Below are positions 26,168 through 36,333 of a stretch of 64,000 bases of DNA, piece after piece. The DNA is from Mediannikoviicoccus vaginalis (GTDB taxonomy: Bacteria; Bacillota; Clostridia; Tissierellales; Peptoniphilaceae). A program made the translations under genes and the position numbers. Location: assembly GCF_928097925.1 (NCBI RefSeq), contig NZ_CAKMRI010000001.1, forward strand, positions 868,001 to 932,000, given 5' to 3'. Position 1 is the first letter of the stretch; the number at the start of each line of letters is the position of its first letter. The notes beneath the pieces were generated by a model. It had not been told where the DNA came from and did not search any database. It worked only from the letters and a program-made list of their open reading frames with translations.

Positions 26168-27339
26168 ATTGTTCCCTCTATTTCTGCAATAAACATTTCT
26201 TCTTCAAGCAATTTTTTTAATTCATCAAGGGGAATTTCCCTTGTAATAATATGGTGGTCCTGTCCTAAAACTTTTTCTTCTTCAATTATTTCTTTTAATC
26301 CAGGCGTAACCACTGAAGTTCTCACATAGTACTTGATCTTTAAATTATTTTCCACTTCATATGAATTTGACGAATCATAAAAAGTGTTTATTTCTCTACG
26401 GGAAAGAATTCTTAAAAGGTCTCGCATAATTGCATCTGCCGTTTCAAGTTTCCCTGCACCAGGCCCCTTTAATTCATAACAAGAAAAGTTTTCTCCCCAT
26501 ACCTTTACTGCGTTTGTGCCTTCAAAGGTCTTCGCAAAGAAGTTGTCCTTTAAAAAAGTTGGAATAACTGAAATATTTATCTTTCCCTGAGACAGTTTCG
26601 ACTTTGCAATAAGCCTTATGGAATAACAAAGCCCTTTTGCATAGTCAAAGTCGGATTTTTTTATATTTGAAATCCCAAAAGTGAAGATGTCCCCTTCATC
26701 AATCTTTGCATTATATATAAGGGAAGATAAAATTCTAATCTTTCTCATGGCGTCAAAGCCACCAACATCCGCCGTAGGATCTGCTTCCGCATAACCAAGG
26801 TCTTGAGCTTCTTTCAGTACATCCTCATAGGACGAACCTTCCACTTCCATCTTGGATAAAATATAGTTGGAAGTTCCATTTAAAATTCCGTAAATCTTGT
26901 CCATATCGCTGAAGAAAGTCTCTTCCATTATTGGATGGATTATTGGAATTGCCCCTGCCACGGAAGCTTCGTAGGAAAAATAAACTTTATTTTCTTTTGC
27001 CAAGGCATTTAATTCTTCAAAATATTTTGAAACCACCGCCTTGTTTGCAGTTACAATGTTCTTTCCCGCCTTCATTAATAAAACAATTCTTTCAAAAGTT
27101 TCTTCAAGGCTTGAAGTAACATCAATTACCGTATCCACCTCTGAATTTAAAATTTCGTCAAAATTATTAGTAAAAACTAAATCACTTTTTAATGGCGACC
27201 TCTTTTTATCTTTGTTCTTTATTAAAACCCTATCAATTTCTATATCAAAACCATTTTTTAATAGGGACTCCTTCTTTTTATATAAAATTTCTTCGACACC
27301 TGTTCCCACAGTGCCAAAGCCCATTATTGCAATTTTCAA
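26164..27339 (-). CDS. hom: Homoserine dehydrogenase with ACT domain
   Basis: This NAD(P)-dependent enzyme reduces aspartate semialdehyde to homoserine. The Rossmann motif is IMGFGTVGTGV, followed by the catalytic domain (NGTSNYILSKM, GYAEADPTADVGG) and a C-terminal ACT-like domain (about residues 320-390) for threonine feedback. The frame can be extended to 27366, but GGAGG-TTTAAT-TTG gives a clear TTG start at 27339 (LKIAIMGFG), which also avoids overlap with asd. The gene is translationally coupled to thrCB. Confidence 0.92.
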   Translation of the reverse strand: MKIAIMGFGTVGTGVEEILYKKKESLLKNGFDIEIDRVLIKNKDKKRSPLKSDLVFTNNFDEILNSEVDTVIDVTSSLEETFERIVLLMKAGKNIVTANKAVVSKYFEELNALAKENKVYFSYEASVAGAIPIIHPIMEETFFSDMDKIYGILNGTSNYILSKMEVEGSSYEDVLKEAQDLGYAEADPTADVGGFDAMRKIRILSSLIYNAKIDEGDIFTFGISNIKKSDFDYAKGLCYSIRLIAKSKLSQGKINISVIPTFLKDNFFAKTFEGTNAVKVWGENFSCYELKGPGAGKLETADAIMRDLLRILSRREINTFYDSSNSYEVENNLKIKYYVRTSVVTPGLKEIIEEEKVLGQDHHIITREIPLDELKKLLEEEMFIAEIEGTI

Positions 27340-27340
27340 A

Positions 27341-28318
27341 TTAAACCTCCAAGACTTTTTTAGCAATCTGCACTGCGTTAGTTGCAGCTCCCTTCCTTAT
27401 GTTATCTGCACAGCACCATAAATTTAATCCATTTTCCACTGTAAAGTCACGTCTAATTCTACCGACAAAGACTTCATTTTTACCAGTCGAAGTAATTGGC
27501 ATTGGATATTTTTTTTCTGCAAGGTCATCTTCAAGAACCATTCCAGGATACTCTGAAATAATTTTCTTTACATCTTCCACTTCAAAAGGTTTTTCTGTTT
27601 CAATATTAATGGAAACGCAGTGGGAAGATTTTACTGGAACACGCACAGTTGTGGCAGTTACAAGAATGGAGTCGTCATGAAGAATTTTTTTAGTTTCATC
27701 AATCATCTTCATCTCTTCCTTTGTATAGCCATTGTCTAAAAACACATCTATTTGTGGAATACAGTTGTTATTAATTGGGTACTTGTAAGCCAGTTGTGTT
27801 CCCTTTTCCAAGTCAGAAATTCCATTTAATCCAGATCCAGATACTGATTGATAAGTTGAATAGATAACTCTTTTAATTTTATATTTATCGTGAATTGGTT
27901 TTAGTGGCAACACCGATTGTATTGTGGAACAATTTGGATTTGCAATAATGCCCTTATTGCTCTTAATGTCCTCCGCATTTATTTCTGGAACAACCAGTGG
28001 CACGTCCTTGTCCATTCTAAAGCAAGAGCTATTGTCAATTACAGTTACTCCAGCCCTTGCCGCAATAGGCGCGTACTTTTCACTTACGGCCCCGCCTGCA
28101 GCAAATAGGGCAATCTTTATACCCCTTCCATCAAAGGAGTCCTCTTTCAACTCTTCAACAATGTACTCCTTCCCACAGTAATTTATCTTTTCACCATGGG
28201 AATTTTTGGAACCGAATAAATATAATTTATCTACTGGAAAATTTTCTTCACTTAAAACCTGTAACATCATGCCACCAACAAGACCAGTAGCACCTACAAC
28301 CGCTAAATTAACTTTCAT
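27341..28318 (-). CDS. asd: Aspartate-semialdehyde dehydrogenase
   Basis: This enzyme reduces aspartyl phosphate to aspartate semialdehyde, the branch point for lysine/diaminopimelate and threonine. Residues VNLAVVGATGLVGGMML form the NADP fold, and the active-site cysteine is in NPNCSTIQ. The conserved QSVSGSG and SSHCVSI are also present. The ATG at 28318 follows an ideal GGAGG; the upstream extension to 28390 overlaps lysC and is rejected. It is the second gene of lysC-asd-hom-thrCB. Confidence 0.95.
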   Translation of the reverse strand: MKVNLAVVGATGLVGGMMLQVLSEENFPVDKLYLFGSKNSHGEKINYCGKEYIVEELKEDSFDGRGIKIALFAAGGAVSEKYAPIAARAGVTVIDNSSCFRMDKDVPLVVPEINAEDIKSNKGIIANPNCSTIQSVLPLKPIHDKYKIKRVIYSTYQSVSGSGLNGISDLEKGTQLAYKYPINNNCIPQIDVFLDNGYTKEEMKMIDETKKILHDDSILVTATTVRVPVKSSHCVSINIETEKPFEVEDVKKIISEYPGMVLEDDLAEKKYPMPITSTGKNEVFVGRIRRDFTVENGLNLWCCADNIRKGAATNAVQIAKKVLEV

Positions 28319-28319
28319 C

Positions 28320-29630
28320 TTAGTCCTCCTTGTAAAATTCTTCGTATATGGAACGAATTGCCTTTTCAAAATCCTTTGTTTCAACGCCAATAATAATATT
28401 TATTTCACTTGAGCCCTGGCTAATCATCTTTATATTTACTCCTTCTTTTGCAAGGGCAGTAAAGGTTCTCGATGATACTCCCTTTTCATTTATCATGCCA
28501 CGACCAACCACGGCAATAAGGGAAATATCCCTCTCCCAAGAAATACTGTCCACATTTAAATAGATTTTCAATTCTTCAATGACCTTGTTTAACTTTGGTG
28601 CAATGTAAGAATCCGCCACAAGAACGGAAACGGAGTCAATACTTGAAGGCATATGCTCAATGGAAATGTCGTTGGATTCAAAAACCGTAGTAAGCTTTCT
28701 AAAAAAGTCCTTCTCCGAGTTCATATTTACCTTTTCAAGATTTATAACGGTAAATCCTTTTTTGCCAGATATGCCAGTTAAAATATTTTTATTCTTCTTG
28801 TCACATTTCGATAAAATTAAAGTGCCATCTTCATCTGGCGCATTTGTGTTCTTTATGTTAATTGGAATGTTTTTATCTCTAAGAGGAAAAATCGCCTCTT
28901 CATGAAGTACCTTTGCACCCATGTAGGAAAGCTCGCGAAGCTCGTTGTAAGTGATGGTGCCCATGGGATGTGGATTTTTTACAATCTTTGGATCCACCAC
29001 CAAAAAGCCTGACACGTCAGTGAAGTTTTCATACATCTTAGCATCAAGGGCAGATGCAATAACAGAACCCGTAACATCAGAGCCGCCACGAGTAAAAGTT
29101 TTGACCCTTCCCTCTTCATCAACGCCATAAAAACCTGGTACAACGGCCCTTTCATGTTTAGATAAAATATTTTTAATCTTCTCCTGGGACTTGTGAAGGT
29201 CCAACACTCTATCATTAAAAACAATTAAGTCCTTTGCATCCACAAAGTCATATCCTAAGTAGGAAGCAAGAACTTGTGCGCTAATAAACTCCCCACGGCT
29301 AATAACATAGTCATAGCTTGCGCCACCTTCAATCTCTTCCTTAACTTCTGCTAAAATACTATCAATGTCAATATGCAAAACAAGATCATCAACAATATTT
29401 TTATAAACATTCTCGATGATCTTGTAAACTTCATTAAAATTTAAATCGTGGTCACTTAATTCATGACACATTGCTAGAAGGTCAGTAACCTTGTGATTAT
29501 TTTTTGCACCCTTTCCAGGCGCAGAAACGACGATGTACTTTCTAGCATCATCTTCAAGTATAATATCTCTAACTTTTTTAAGCTGAATAGCATCAGCCAG
29601 TGAACTTCCACCAAATTTTACAACTTTCAT
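28320..29630 (-). CDS. lysC: Aspartate kinase
   Basis: This enzyme phosphorylates aspartate in the first step of the aspartate family pathway. The 436-residue protein begins MKVVKFGGSSLADA with the kinase motif KFGGSS, has FTRGGSDVTGS in the substrate site, and ends with two ACT domains (about residues 290-436) that normally sense lysine and/or threonine. ATG 29630 with GGGGAAAG is chosen over the longer frame from 29672. It leads the operon. The upstream leader holds no lysine riboswitch or T-box that I can recognise. Confidence 0.94.
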   Translation of the reverse strand: MKVVKFGGSSLADAIQLKKVRDIILEDDARKYIVVSAPGKGAKNNHKVTDLLAMCHELSDHDLNFNEVYKIIENVYKNIVDDLVLHIDIDSILAEVKEEIEGGASYDYVISRGEFISAQVLASYLGYDFVDAKDLIVFNDRVLDLHKSQEKIKNILSKHERAVVPGFYGVDEEGRVKTFTRGGSDVTGSVIASALDAKMYENFTDVSGFLVVDPKIVKNPHPMGTITYNELRELSYMGAKVLHEEAIFPLRDKNIPINIKNTNAPDEDGTLILSKCDKKNKNILTGISGKKGFTVINLEKVNMNSEKDFFRKLTTVFESNDISIEHMPSSIDSVSVLVADSYIAPKLNKVIEELKIYLNVDSISWERDISLIAVVGRGMINEKGVSSRTFTALAKEGVNIKMISQGSSEINIIIGVETKDFEKAIRSIYEEFYKED

Positions 29631-29762
29631 AACTTTCCCCTTTAAATTTAAAATAACAATCTCTTGAGTCAATTTTATATAAAAATAAAAGTAATTTCAA
29701 CGATTATATAATGATTTAGTTAAGTTGTCAATTAAAGAGTGAAAGCATGAATGGAAATAGGA

Positions 29763-29790
29763 GGTTAGATGTTAGATGTTAGAAATGAAG
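29763..29790. repeat. TTAGATG-type repeat
   Basis: A run of ttagatgttagatgttagaa next to the inverted-repeat element. A related run in reverse orientation lies at 33791-33840. It seems to accompany this repeat family. Confidence 0.6.
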
Positions 29791-29814
29791 TAATAAAAAA
29801 GCTTTTGTTTTTTT

Positions 29815-29961
29815 GAGATCTTTCGACTCCAAAATTCCTCTGGAATTTTTTCGCTCAAGATGACAAATACGACATGTTTTCGTTCTACTATAGATATTCT
29901 CTATCCTGAATGTCATTCTGAGGGAGAAAATTTTGAAAAAATTTTCGAATCGAAGAATCTC
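29815..29961. repeat. Palindromic intergenic element, 51-bp imperfect arms
   Basis: Arm 29815-29865 (gagatctttcgactcc to caagatgaca) is an imperfect reverse complement of arm 29911-29961 (tgtcattctgaggg to gaagaatctc), with a 45-bp spacer. The end motif tgtcattctga...gaagaatctc is a widely scattered bacterial intergenic repeat type. The remaining bases of the 29673-30040 gap hold only this, the TTAGATG repeat and AT-rich filler. Confidence 0.75.
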
Positions 29962-30040
29962 TCTTTCCGTAAGGAAAGTGTCACTAAAGGTGACAGCTCT
30001 ATTGTCAAACAAATCTCTCACATCTCACTTCTAAGCAAAA

Positions 30041-30067
30041 AAACTGCCCTCCCACGAGAGCAGTTTC
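30041..30067 (-). terminator. Terminator of the dnaJ-clpB operon
   Basis: AAACTGC-CCTC/GAGA-GCAGTTT forms a 10-bp stem with one mismatch, and the minus strand continues in seven T. It starts just after the clpB stop codon. Confidence 0.85.
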
Positions 30068-30070
30068 TAT

Positions 30071-32653
30071 CTATTCTTTTTCTATTGAAAGTTCTCCATC
30101 TTTCACTGTTATTACAACTCTATCTTCATCGGACACTTCCCCTTTAAGAAGCTTTCTTCCAAGTTCTGTCTCCACATACTTTTGTAAAAATCTCTTAATT
30201 GGTCTTGCGCCATAGTGAACATCATAGGCCCTTGCAAGAATAAGTTCCTTTGCAACCTTGTCAAGTTCAACAGTGATTTGTCTTTCTGAAAGTCTGTCCT
30301 CTATTTCCTTCATATCTTTATCTAAGATATCATAAACTTCATTTTCTGTTAGTGGTTTAAACAACACGATATTGTCCACTCTGTTTAAGAACTCTGGTCT
30401 GAATGTAAACTTCATTTTATCCATTACTTCTTCCCTTGCATCTTCAGATATTTCTCCATCTTGATTAATACCATCAAGAAGATTTTCTGAACCAATATTT
30501 GAAGTCATAATTATAATGGTATTTTTAAAGTCCACTGTTCTACCTTGATTGTCTGTTAGTCTACCATCATCTAACACTTGAAGTAAGATATTAAACACAT
30601 CTGGATGTGCCTTTTCAATTTCGTCAAATAGCACCACTGAATATGGTTTTCTTCTTACCGCTTCTGTTAATTGTCCACCTTCTTCATAGCCAACGTATCC
30701 TGGAGGTGAACCTACAAGTCTTGATACGGAATGTTTTTCCATATACTCAGACATATCTATTCTAATCAAGTTCTTTTCATCATCGAACATGGCTTCTGTA
30801 AGTGCCTTTGCAAGTTCGGTCTTACCAACTCCTGTAGGTCCTAGGAATATAAATGATCCAATTGGCTTTTCGAATGATCCTATGCCAGATCTTGAACGGA
30901 TTATGGCTTCAGTTACTGCTTCCACAGCTTCCTCTTGGCCGATAACTCTCTTGTGAAGAACTTCATCCATGTTTAATATTCTATCTCTTTCAGACTCAAC
31001 CAATTTATTTACTGGAATATGGGTCCAATTTGATACGACTTCTGCAATTTCTTCTTCAGTTACTTCTTCCTTTAGTGAAGAGTCGCTGTTCTTTACATTT
31101 TCAGTTGCCTGTGCAAGTTTTGTTTCAAGTTCTGCCAGTGTGGAGTATCTAAGTTTTGAAAGCTTTTCAAAGTCGTAGTTTCTTTCCGCTTCTTCCATTT
31201 GAATACGAACTCTGTCAATTTCAGCCTTAAGTTCCTTTACTTCATCTATTTCAGACTTTTTATTTCTCCAGTCCTCATACTCTAAGTCATATTCATTCTT
31301 CAAATCTTGAAGTTCTTTTTCCAAATCTTCAAGCCTCTTCTTGCTCAATGAATCGTCTTCCCTCTTTAATGCAGCCCTTTCAATTTCAAGTTGCAATACC
31401 TTTCTCTTCTTTTCATCAAGAGATGATGGCATGGAGTCGATTTCAGTTCTAACCATGGCAGAGGCTTCGTCCATTAAGTCGATTGCCTTGTCAGGTAAGA
31501 ATCTATCGGTTATATATCTATTGGAAAGTGTGGCACATGCAATAACTGCATTGTCAGAAATCCTAATACCATGATGTATTTCGTATTTCTCTTTAATTCC
31601 CCTCAAGATTGAAATTGTATCTTCAACAGTAGGTTCAGTTACAAGTACCTTTTGGAATCTTCTTTCTAGCGCGCCGTCCTTTTCAATATATTTTCTATAT
31701 TCATCAAGGGTTGTTGCACCAATTGTATGGATTTCTCCCCTTGCAAGCATCGGCTTTAACATATTTGATGCATCCATTGCCCCTTCAGATGCTCCCGCTC
31801 CAACTAGAGTGTGAAGTTCGTCAATGAATAAAATTATTTCACCGTCGGACTCCTCAATCTCTTTCAAAACAGATTTAAGTCTTTCTTCAAATTGACCTCT
31901 ATACTTTGCTCCAGCAACTAATGACGCCAAGTCCAGTGCAAAGATGGTCTTATCCCTAAGTGTTTCAGGAACGTCATTCTTTACAATTCTTTGAGCTAGC
32001 CCTTCAACAATTGCTGTCTTACCAACACCAGGTTCACCAATTAAAACTGGATTGTTCTTGGTTCTTCTGGAAAGAATTCGAACGCAGTTTCTTATCTCTT
32101 CGTCTCTACCAATTACAGGGTCAATCTTTCCCTTTCTAGCTTCTTCGGTTAAATCCCTTCCATATTTTTCCAAAGCATTCATGGAGCTTTCAGGGTCATC
32201 GGTTTCAACTCTGTTACCCTTTCTAATTTCCGCAAGAACCTTTTCAAAACCCTTGGCAGTAATATTATATTTTTTCAAAATTTCAGGAAAAGTCATATTC
32301 TTTTCTTTTATTAATGCAAGATAGATATGTTCAACAGAAATAAAACTGTCCTTCATCCTCTTTGCTTCATCTTCTGCAATCAAAATAATTCTTTGGAACA
32401 ATTGAGACGGATAAATATTTGATGCACTGTCCACCTTAGGAAGTCTATCAAGTTCATAACTCAAGTCCTTAAGGTAGCTTTCCATATCAACTCCCATCTT
32501 CTCCAAAGTCTTATTAACTATACCTTCAACATCTGCAACCAGTGCATAGTGAAGATGTAAATCAGAAATCTCAGGATTTTTATTCTTTAGCGCAATATTT
32601 TGAGCATCTTGCACCGCTTCCATTGATTTTTTAGTAAGTTTGTTTAAATCCAT
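30071..32653 (-). CDS. clpB: ATP-dependent disaggregase ClpB
   Basis: This AAA+ chaperone pulls aggregated proteins apart with DnaK/DnaJ. The 860-residue protein has the ClpN repeats (1-145), first AAA domain with GEPGVGKT and [11 protein letters not shown], a coiled-coil middle domain (about 410-520, Lys/Glu-rich with [19 protein letters not shown], quoted in part), and the second AAA domain with [14 protein letters not shown] and [14 protein letters not shown]. The middle domain separates ClpB from ClpC. It follows dnaJ in a CtsR-type operon. Confidence 0.96.
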   Translation of the reverse strand: MDLNKLTKKSMEAVQDAQNIALKNKNPEISDLHLHYALVADVEGIVNKTLEKMGVDMESYLKDLSYELDRLPKVDSASNIYPSQLFQRIILIAEDEAKRMKDSFISVEHIYLALIKEKNMTFPEILKKYNITAKGFEKVLAEIRKGNRVETDDPESSMNALEKYGRDLTEEARKGKIDPVIGRDEEIRNCVRILSRRTKNNPVLIGEPGVGKTAIVEGLAQRIVKNDVPETLRDKTIFALDLASLVAGAKYRGQFEERLKSVLKEIEESDGEIILFIDELHTLVGAGASEGAMDASNMLKPMLARGEIHTIGATTLDEYRKYIEKDGALERRFQKVLVTEPTVEDTISILRGIKEKYEIHHGIRISDNAVIACATLSNRYITDRFLPDKAIDLMDEASAMVRTEIDSMPSSLDEKKRKVLQLEIERAALKREDDSLSKKRLEDLEKELQDLKNEYDLEYEDWRNKKSEIDEVKELKAEIDRVRIQMEEAERNYDFEKLSKLRYSTLAELETKLAQATENVKNSDSSLKEEVTEEEIAEVVSNWTHIPVNKLVESERDRILNMDEVLHKRVIGQEEAVEAVTEAIIRSRSGIGSFEKPIGSFIFLGPTGVGKTELAKALTEAMFDDEKNLIRIDMSEYMEKHSVSRLVGSPPGYVGYEEGGQLTEAVRRKPYSVVLFDEIEKAHPDVFNILLQVLDDGRLTDNQGRTVDFKNTIIIMTSNIGSENLLDGINQDGEISEDAREEVMDKMKFTFRPEFLNRVDNIVLFKPLTENEVYDILDKDMKEIEDRLSERQITVELDKVAKELILARAYDVHYGARPIKRFLQKYVETELGRKLLKGEVSDEDRVVITVKDGELSIEKE

Positions 32654-32667
32654 ATTATCCCTCCTTA

Positions 32668-33588
32668 CTACATTTCTTTTAATTTTCTATATAATTCTTC
32701 TTGTTCTTCATTTAAGGTTTCAGGGTTTACAATTTGAACTTCCAAATATAAATTCCCTTTATTTCCCTTCATATCCCTAAAGCCTTTACCAGACAATTTT
32801 ATTCTTTGTCCGGACTTAATGCCCTTAGGCACACTTACTTTTATCTTCTTTTCTAAAGTGTCCACAACAACCTTGTGACCAAAATATGCATCCCATGGAT
32901 ACACTTCAATCTTCTTAGTTATATCGAGACCATCAAGAATATTTTTAGAATCAATAACATTTACCTTGATGTAGATGTCACCATCAAGACCAATCTTTTC
33001 GCCCTTGGTCCTAATCTTCTTGCCTGGAAGAATCCCCTTAGGAATCTTTACATTTAGCGATTTATTTTCACCATTTACATTTAGCGCAAGAGTCTTCTCT
33101 GCACCTTCATAAGCTTCCTTTAAGCTAATGGAAATTTCAGTGTCATATCTTTCCCTTTTCTTTTTAGAGCGGCCGGTGAAACCAGAAAAAATATCCCTCT
33201 TGTTCTTGCCAGAGCCCTTAGCTCCACCACCTAAACCACCAAAGATCATATTGAAAAAGTCAGAGAAACCTTCCCCACCACTAGTTGTGTAGGTGTATGA
33301 TCCATTGCCAAAATTTGAAAAATCAAATCCATAGGCAGATGGATCGAAGTTTTGACCACCGGTAAAGTTATAACCAGAGCCAAAAGTATCATATTTTTTT
33401 CTCTTTTCCTTATCACCTAGCACCTCATAAGCTTCGTTAATCTCCTTTAACTTTTCAGATGCCTTCTCATCTCCTTGATTTAAATCAGGATGATACTTCT
33501 TTGCAAGTTTTCTATATGCTTGTTTTATATCACTATCAGAAGCAGACTTTTCCACTCCCAATATCTTATAATAATCTTTATATTCCAT
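32668..33588 (-). CDS. DnaJ-class co-chaperone without zinc finger (CbpA-like)
   Basis: The 306-residue protein has an N-terminal J domain with the HPD motif in [10 protein letters not shown], a glycine/phenylalanine-rich linker ([18 protein letters not shown] and the following stretch), and a DnaJ C-terminal substrate domain. The CxxCxGxG zinc repeats of type I DnaJ are missing, so it is a class II, CbpA-like J protein. It would stimulate DnaK and hand substrates to ClpB, the next gene. AAGGAGG precedes its start. Confidence 0.92.
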   Translation of the reverse strand: MEYKDYYKILGVEKSASDSDIKQAYRKLAKKYHPDLNQGDEKASEKLKEINEAYEVLGDKEKRKKYDTFGSGYNFTGGQNFDPSAYGFDFSNFGNGSYTYTTSGGEGFSDFFNMIFGGLGGGAKGSGKNKRDIFSGFTGRSKKKRERYDTEISISLKEAYEGAEKTLALNVNGENKSLNVKIPKGILPGKKIRTKGEKIGLDGDIYIKVNVIDSKNILDGLDITKKIEVYPWDAYFGHKVVVDTLEKKIKVSVPKGIKSGQRIKLSGKGFRDMKGNKGNLYLEVQIVNPETLNEEQEELYRKLKEM

Positions 33589-33603
33589 AATGCCTCCTTG
33601 GAC

Positions 33604-33620
33604 TTTGACTTTCTTTGACT
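33604..33620 (-). promoter_or_regulatory. CtsR-like operator
   Basis: On the minus strand AGTCAAA-GAA-AGTCAAA, a direct heptad repeat with 3-base spacing, matches the CtsR consensus RGTCAAA-NAN-RGTCAAA. It sits just downstream of the -10 box, where repressor binding would block transcription of dnaJ-clpB. Confidence 0.8.
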
Positions 33621-33626
33621 ATCATT

Positions 33627-33655
33627 AGTATACCATAGTTAAATGCAATTATCAA
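33627..33655 (-). promoter_or_regulatory. SigA-type promoter of dnaJ-clpB
   Basis: TTGATA (33655-33650), a 17-bp spacer and TATACT (33632-33627) on the minus strand form a near-consensus promoter ahead of the CtsR-like site. Confidence 0.85.
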
Positions 33656-33709
33656 TAGAATTATAAAAAAATATTTCAATTTTTAAATAGTTTTACACTC
33701 TCTCATCTA

Positions 33710-33759
33710 TGTCATTCTTAATGGAAAATTCTTTCAAAAAATTTGAGTCGAAGATTCTC
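33710..33759. repeat. Half copy of the tgtcattct...gattctc element
   Basis: This 50-bp stretch matches one arm of the 29815-29961 element (tgtcattctta...gagtcgaagattctc). No second arm follows. Together the two copies flank dnaJ-clpB. Confidence 0.65.
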
Positions 33760-33790
33760 AAAAAGTAACAGCTTATTGCTTTATTTTCTA

Positions 33791-33840
33791 TAACTTCTAA
33801 CATCTAACATCTCACTTCTAACCTCTCATTTCTCACTTCC
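33791..33840. repeat. TAACATCTCACTTC-type repeat
   Basis: Tandem degenerate units of acttctaacatctaacatctcacttct, the reverse complement of the type seen at 29763-29790. Confidence 0.6.
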
Positions 33841-33873
33841 CCTTCCCAACTCTTAATTAAAAGAAATTTCTTT

Positions 33874-33953
33874 TCGTAACAAAAACAACGCAAAAGTGCA
33901 ACGTATTTTTTTACGTTGCACTTTTGCGTTGCAATTTAACGTATTTTTGTTTT
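33874..33953. repeat. 80-bp hairpin direct repeat, copy 1
   Basis: Bases 33874-33931 are identical to 35283-35340, and the next 22 bp nearly so. Each copy contains a perfect 20-bp inverted repeat (arms 33886-33905 and 33912-33931; caacgcaaaagtgcaacgta) with a six-T loop. Copy 1 lies just after the stop of the AlbA_2 regulator. Confidence 0.9.
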
Positions 33954-33995
33954 ATATCTCATCATATTAGTGTCATATCTAATGCTTTCGCTTAT

Positions 33996-35255
33996 CTATA
34001 ACTTTATATATTTTGTTCCCCTACCTCGTCCTACTTTCTTAACTAATCCCTCGCTCATTAATTCTTCCAGTTCTCTAAGGGTCTTATATTTATCAAAACC
34101 TGTTATTTTTTCAATTTCCATTCTACTTAACTCTTTATTTCTAGGTATTTTTTGTAGGATAATAGACGCATTTTTACTTATTCCTTCTACTTTATCAATA
34201 AGAATAGGCAGCCTAACCATTATTGAATTAGGATAAGTTTGAAACTGAGGTTGTTTAGCTCTTCCTTGATATAAGTATTTTATCCTTCTTATCCCTGTTC
34301 CAAATTTTTCTATTAACCCTAGTCTATTAAATAAACTTCCTATCTTCTCATTTCTGAGAATAGAAATTTGACCACGAACATATTCTTCATTACTTATTCC
34401 CTTAGGTAAGCCACCTGGGGATGAAATGTCGATATATTGATCATGTAATTCAACTTTAATCGGTGCAGAGATACTCCAATCTCTATGAACAAGCGCATTT
34501 GCTATGGCCTCTCTGAAAGCATCTTCAGGTATAAGCTCAATAGTTTTTCTAACAAATCCATCAATTTTTTCATACTTAAAATACCTATTAAACACTTCTA
34601 TAGTTTTATAATAGGCACTAAGTATAGAAGTATTTTCAATTATGATTCTTTCTTTAAACTCGTTAATATTAGCTCCAAACTTGACAATATCAAAGATTTT
34701 ATAATTATTTTCGTCCGATATAATATTCGCCGCTAGATTATATCCTTTTTTATCATCATATAGTCCCAATGTTTTTAAGATGTTCAGACTTATGCTATCT
34801 ATATTCATCTTTTCTTGTAATTCACTTTCTAAAATGTTAAAAGATAAATTCTGATTATTAGATGGCAAATCTTCATAATTTTGGTTCATTCCCTCTAGTA
34901 TAAGTCTTTTTAATTCTTCTCTATCGTCTACAGGTAAACTTGAAGAGTCTCTTCTCATATAGGCCTTGCCCTTGTAAAAATAAGGTTTTAACTCCCCTTC
35001 ATATACTTTTAGTAAAACAATTTCATTATATTCATCTATTTCAATGTTATACTCCGGTATCGGATTGATACTATCATTTATTTTGTTCTCTAGCCTTAAT
35101 GCCAATTCTTTTAAATTGTTAATATGCAAAGATTCACCACTATCATCTACTCCAAATTGAATAATTCCATCATTATAATTAGCATATGCACTAACTGTTT
35201 TTAAAAAACTATCTGATAATTTTGACTTAAATTCTAGATTATATGTTTCTCTCAT
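33996..35255 (-). CDS. AlbA_2/HATPase predicted transcriptional regulator
   Basis: The 419-residue protein opens with an AlbA_2 (Schlafen-like) domain (NLEFKSKLSDSFLKTVSAYANYNDG region, IQFGVDDSGE; to about residue 120). A GHKL-type ATPase-like domain follows with EAIANALVHRDW, SPGGLP and a later FGTGI. The C terminus is a winged helix (ELSRMEIEKITGFDKYKTLR). This is the COG2865 type of DNA-binding regulator. The gene stands alone, with GGAGGTGAG before its start, and is bracketed by two identical hairpin repeats. The upstream copy is 28-107 bp before the start, where an autoregulatory site would be. Its targets are unknown; some relatives occur in defence loci. Confidence 0.8.
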   Translation of the reverse strand: MRETYNLEFKSKLSDSFLKTVSAYANYNDGIIQFGVDDSGESLHINNLKELALRLENKINDSINPIPEYNIEIDEYNEIVLLKVYEGELKPYFYKGKAYMRRDSSSLPVDDREELKRLILEGMNQNYEDLPSNNQNLSFNILESELQEKMNIDSISLNILKTLGLYDDKKGYNLAANIISDENNYKIFDIVKFGANINEFKERIIIENTSILSAYYKTIEVFNRYFKYEKIDGFVRKTIELIPEDAFREAIANALVHRDWSISAPIKVELHDQYIDISSPGGLPKGISNEEYVRGQISILRNEKIGSLFNRLGLIEKFGTGIRRIKYLYQGRAKQPQFQTYPNSIMVRLPILIDKVEGISKNASIILQKIPRNKELSRMEIEKITGFDKYKTLRELEELMSEGLVKKVGRGRGTKYIKL

Positions 35256-35282
35256 GATAATATTCTCACCTCCATGATCTTA

Positions 35283-35362
35283 TCGTAACAAAAACAACGC
35301 AAAAGTGCAACGTATTTTTTTACGTTGCACTTTTGCGTTGAACTTTAACGTATTTTTATTTT
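35283..35362. repeat. 80-bp hairpin direct repeat, copy 2
   Basis: This is the same sequence and orientation as 33874-33953. The arms are 35295-35314 and 35321-35340. It lies in the leader of the AlbA_2 regulator gene, close to where its promoter must be. Confidence 0.9.
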
Positions 35363-35401
35363 TGCGTTAATTAGCGCTACAAAATCTAGAAAAGCCAATA
35401 T

Positions 35402-35607
35402 TGAGGCGTACGTGAAGCACGCCGCAATGAAGGTACTTTCGAAACAAGCCTAGTTTGACATTTTTACCGCAAATTTATTCCTATTCTTCTTTTCCAAAAG
35501 TATAGTATATCCCAAACCATTCAAAATACTGCATTCTATTTTTTTAGAGTATCACTAAATCCACCTAATTATAGGACGTTTTCAAATTTTTAGTCTCGTC
35601 CCAGTAC
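35402..35607. repeat. 205-bp direct repeat, left copy
   Basis: This stretch matches 44978-45188 in the same orientation, from tgaggcgtac...cgccgcaatga, through caaatttattcc and the aatccacctaattataggacg run, to the end cgtcccagtac. The two copies bracket a 9.6-kb block with the istB fossil and the adhesin. Confidence 0.85.
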
Positions 35608-35764
35608 AGGAATTAAATTTAATAACAGAAATGTACATCTTTAACCGCATCATAATATGACTTCTTTATTGAAAATTAGACTCCCTTTGTCATTTTGACG
35701 AATTTTATTTAAATGTCAACCGAAAAATTAATCACATTGTCCTTCCCTTAAGGGAAATGTGTTT

Positions 35765-36290
35765 TACATATAGCTAATAGATTCTTTGACCACTCCATTG
35801 TATCTTCCATTCTATAACTTTTTTCCCTTGATATCCATAATATGTGCTCTATGAGCAAGTCTATCTACTATAGTCCCAGTTAGCATAGGATCTTTAAAAA
35901 CTTCCCCCCATCTTTCAAAATTTAAATCTGTTGTTAAAAAGAATCTAACATCCTATCTTATCAAATGAAACATAACCTAAAGAGTACTAAGTCGTGTTTT
36001 TCAAATTTTTTCTTGTAGTTAGTAATGTGACTTTTACTCATAGCCTACCGTAATTCTATTACAAGGTTAGAAACTGAAATAAATAGTATATTCTTTCCTG
36101 CAATACATGCCTTAATACCTAAGGCAGTCGCATAATGAGTTTTACCATATTTAGGTGTCACTATTAAGATAATATTTTCTTTGTTATCTACAAATGTTAA
36201 AGTTTCTAAGTATTCAATTTCTTATTTAATTCAAGATATATTTGCTTTTATCAAAGTCTTCTAAAAACTTTTTATTGATAAAATAAGATT
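35765..36290 (-). pseudogene. Decayed IS21-family istB
   Basis: Pieces of the IstB ATPase can be read on the minus strand in more than one frame: the Walker A region as KYGKTHYATALGIKACIAGK, a later RFFLTTDLNFERWGEVFKD, then IVDRLAHRAHIMDIKGK and the C-terminal SYRMEDTMEWSKNLL. Several frameshifts and stops separate them. No istA is left. The rest of the 35.26-36.54 kb gap is AT-rich without further coding signal. Confidence 0.8.
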
Positions 36291-36333
36291 ATTAGCCTCA
36301 CCTATATTTCACTTACGGAGTACAAACTAAAGT

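Noticed and set aside
29631-29815. T-box or lysine riboswitch before lysC
   Set aside because: No T-box TGGNACC motif and no conserved lysine aptamer helices are found on the minus strand.
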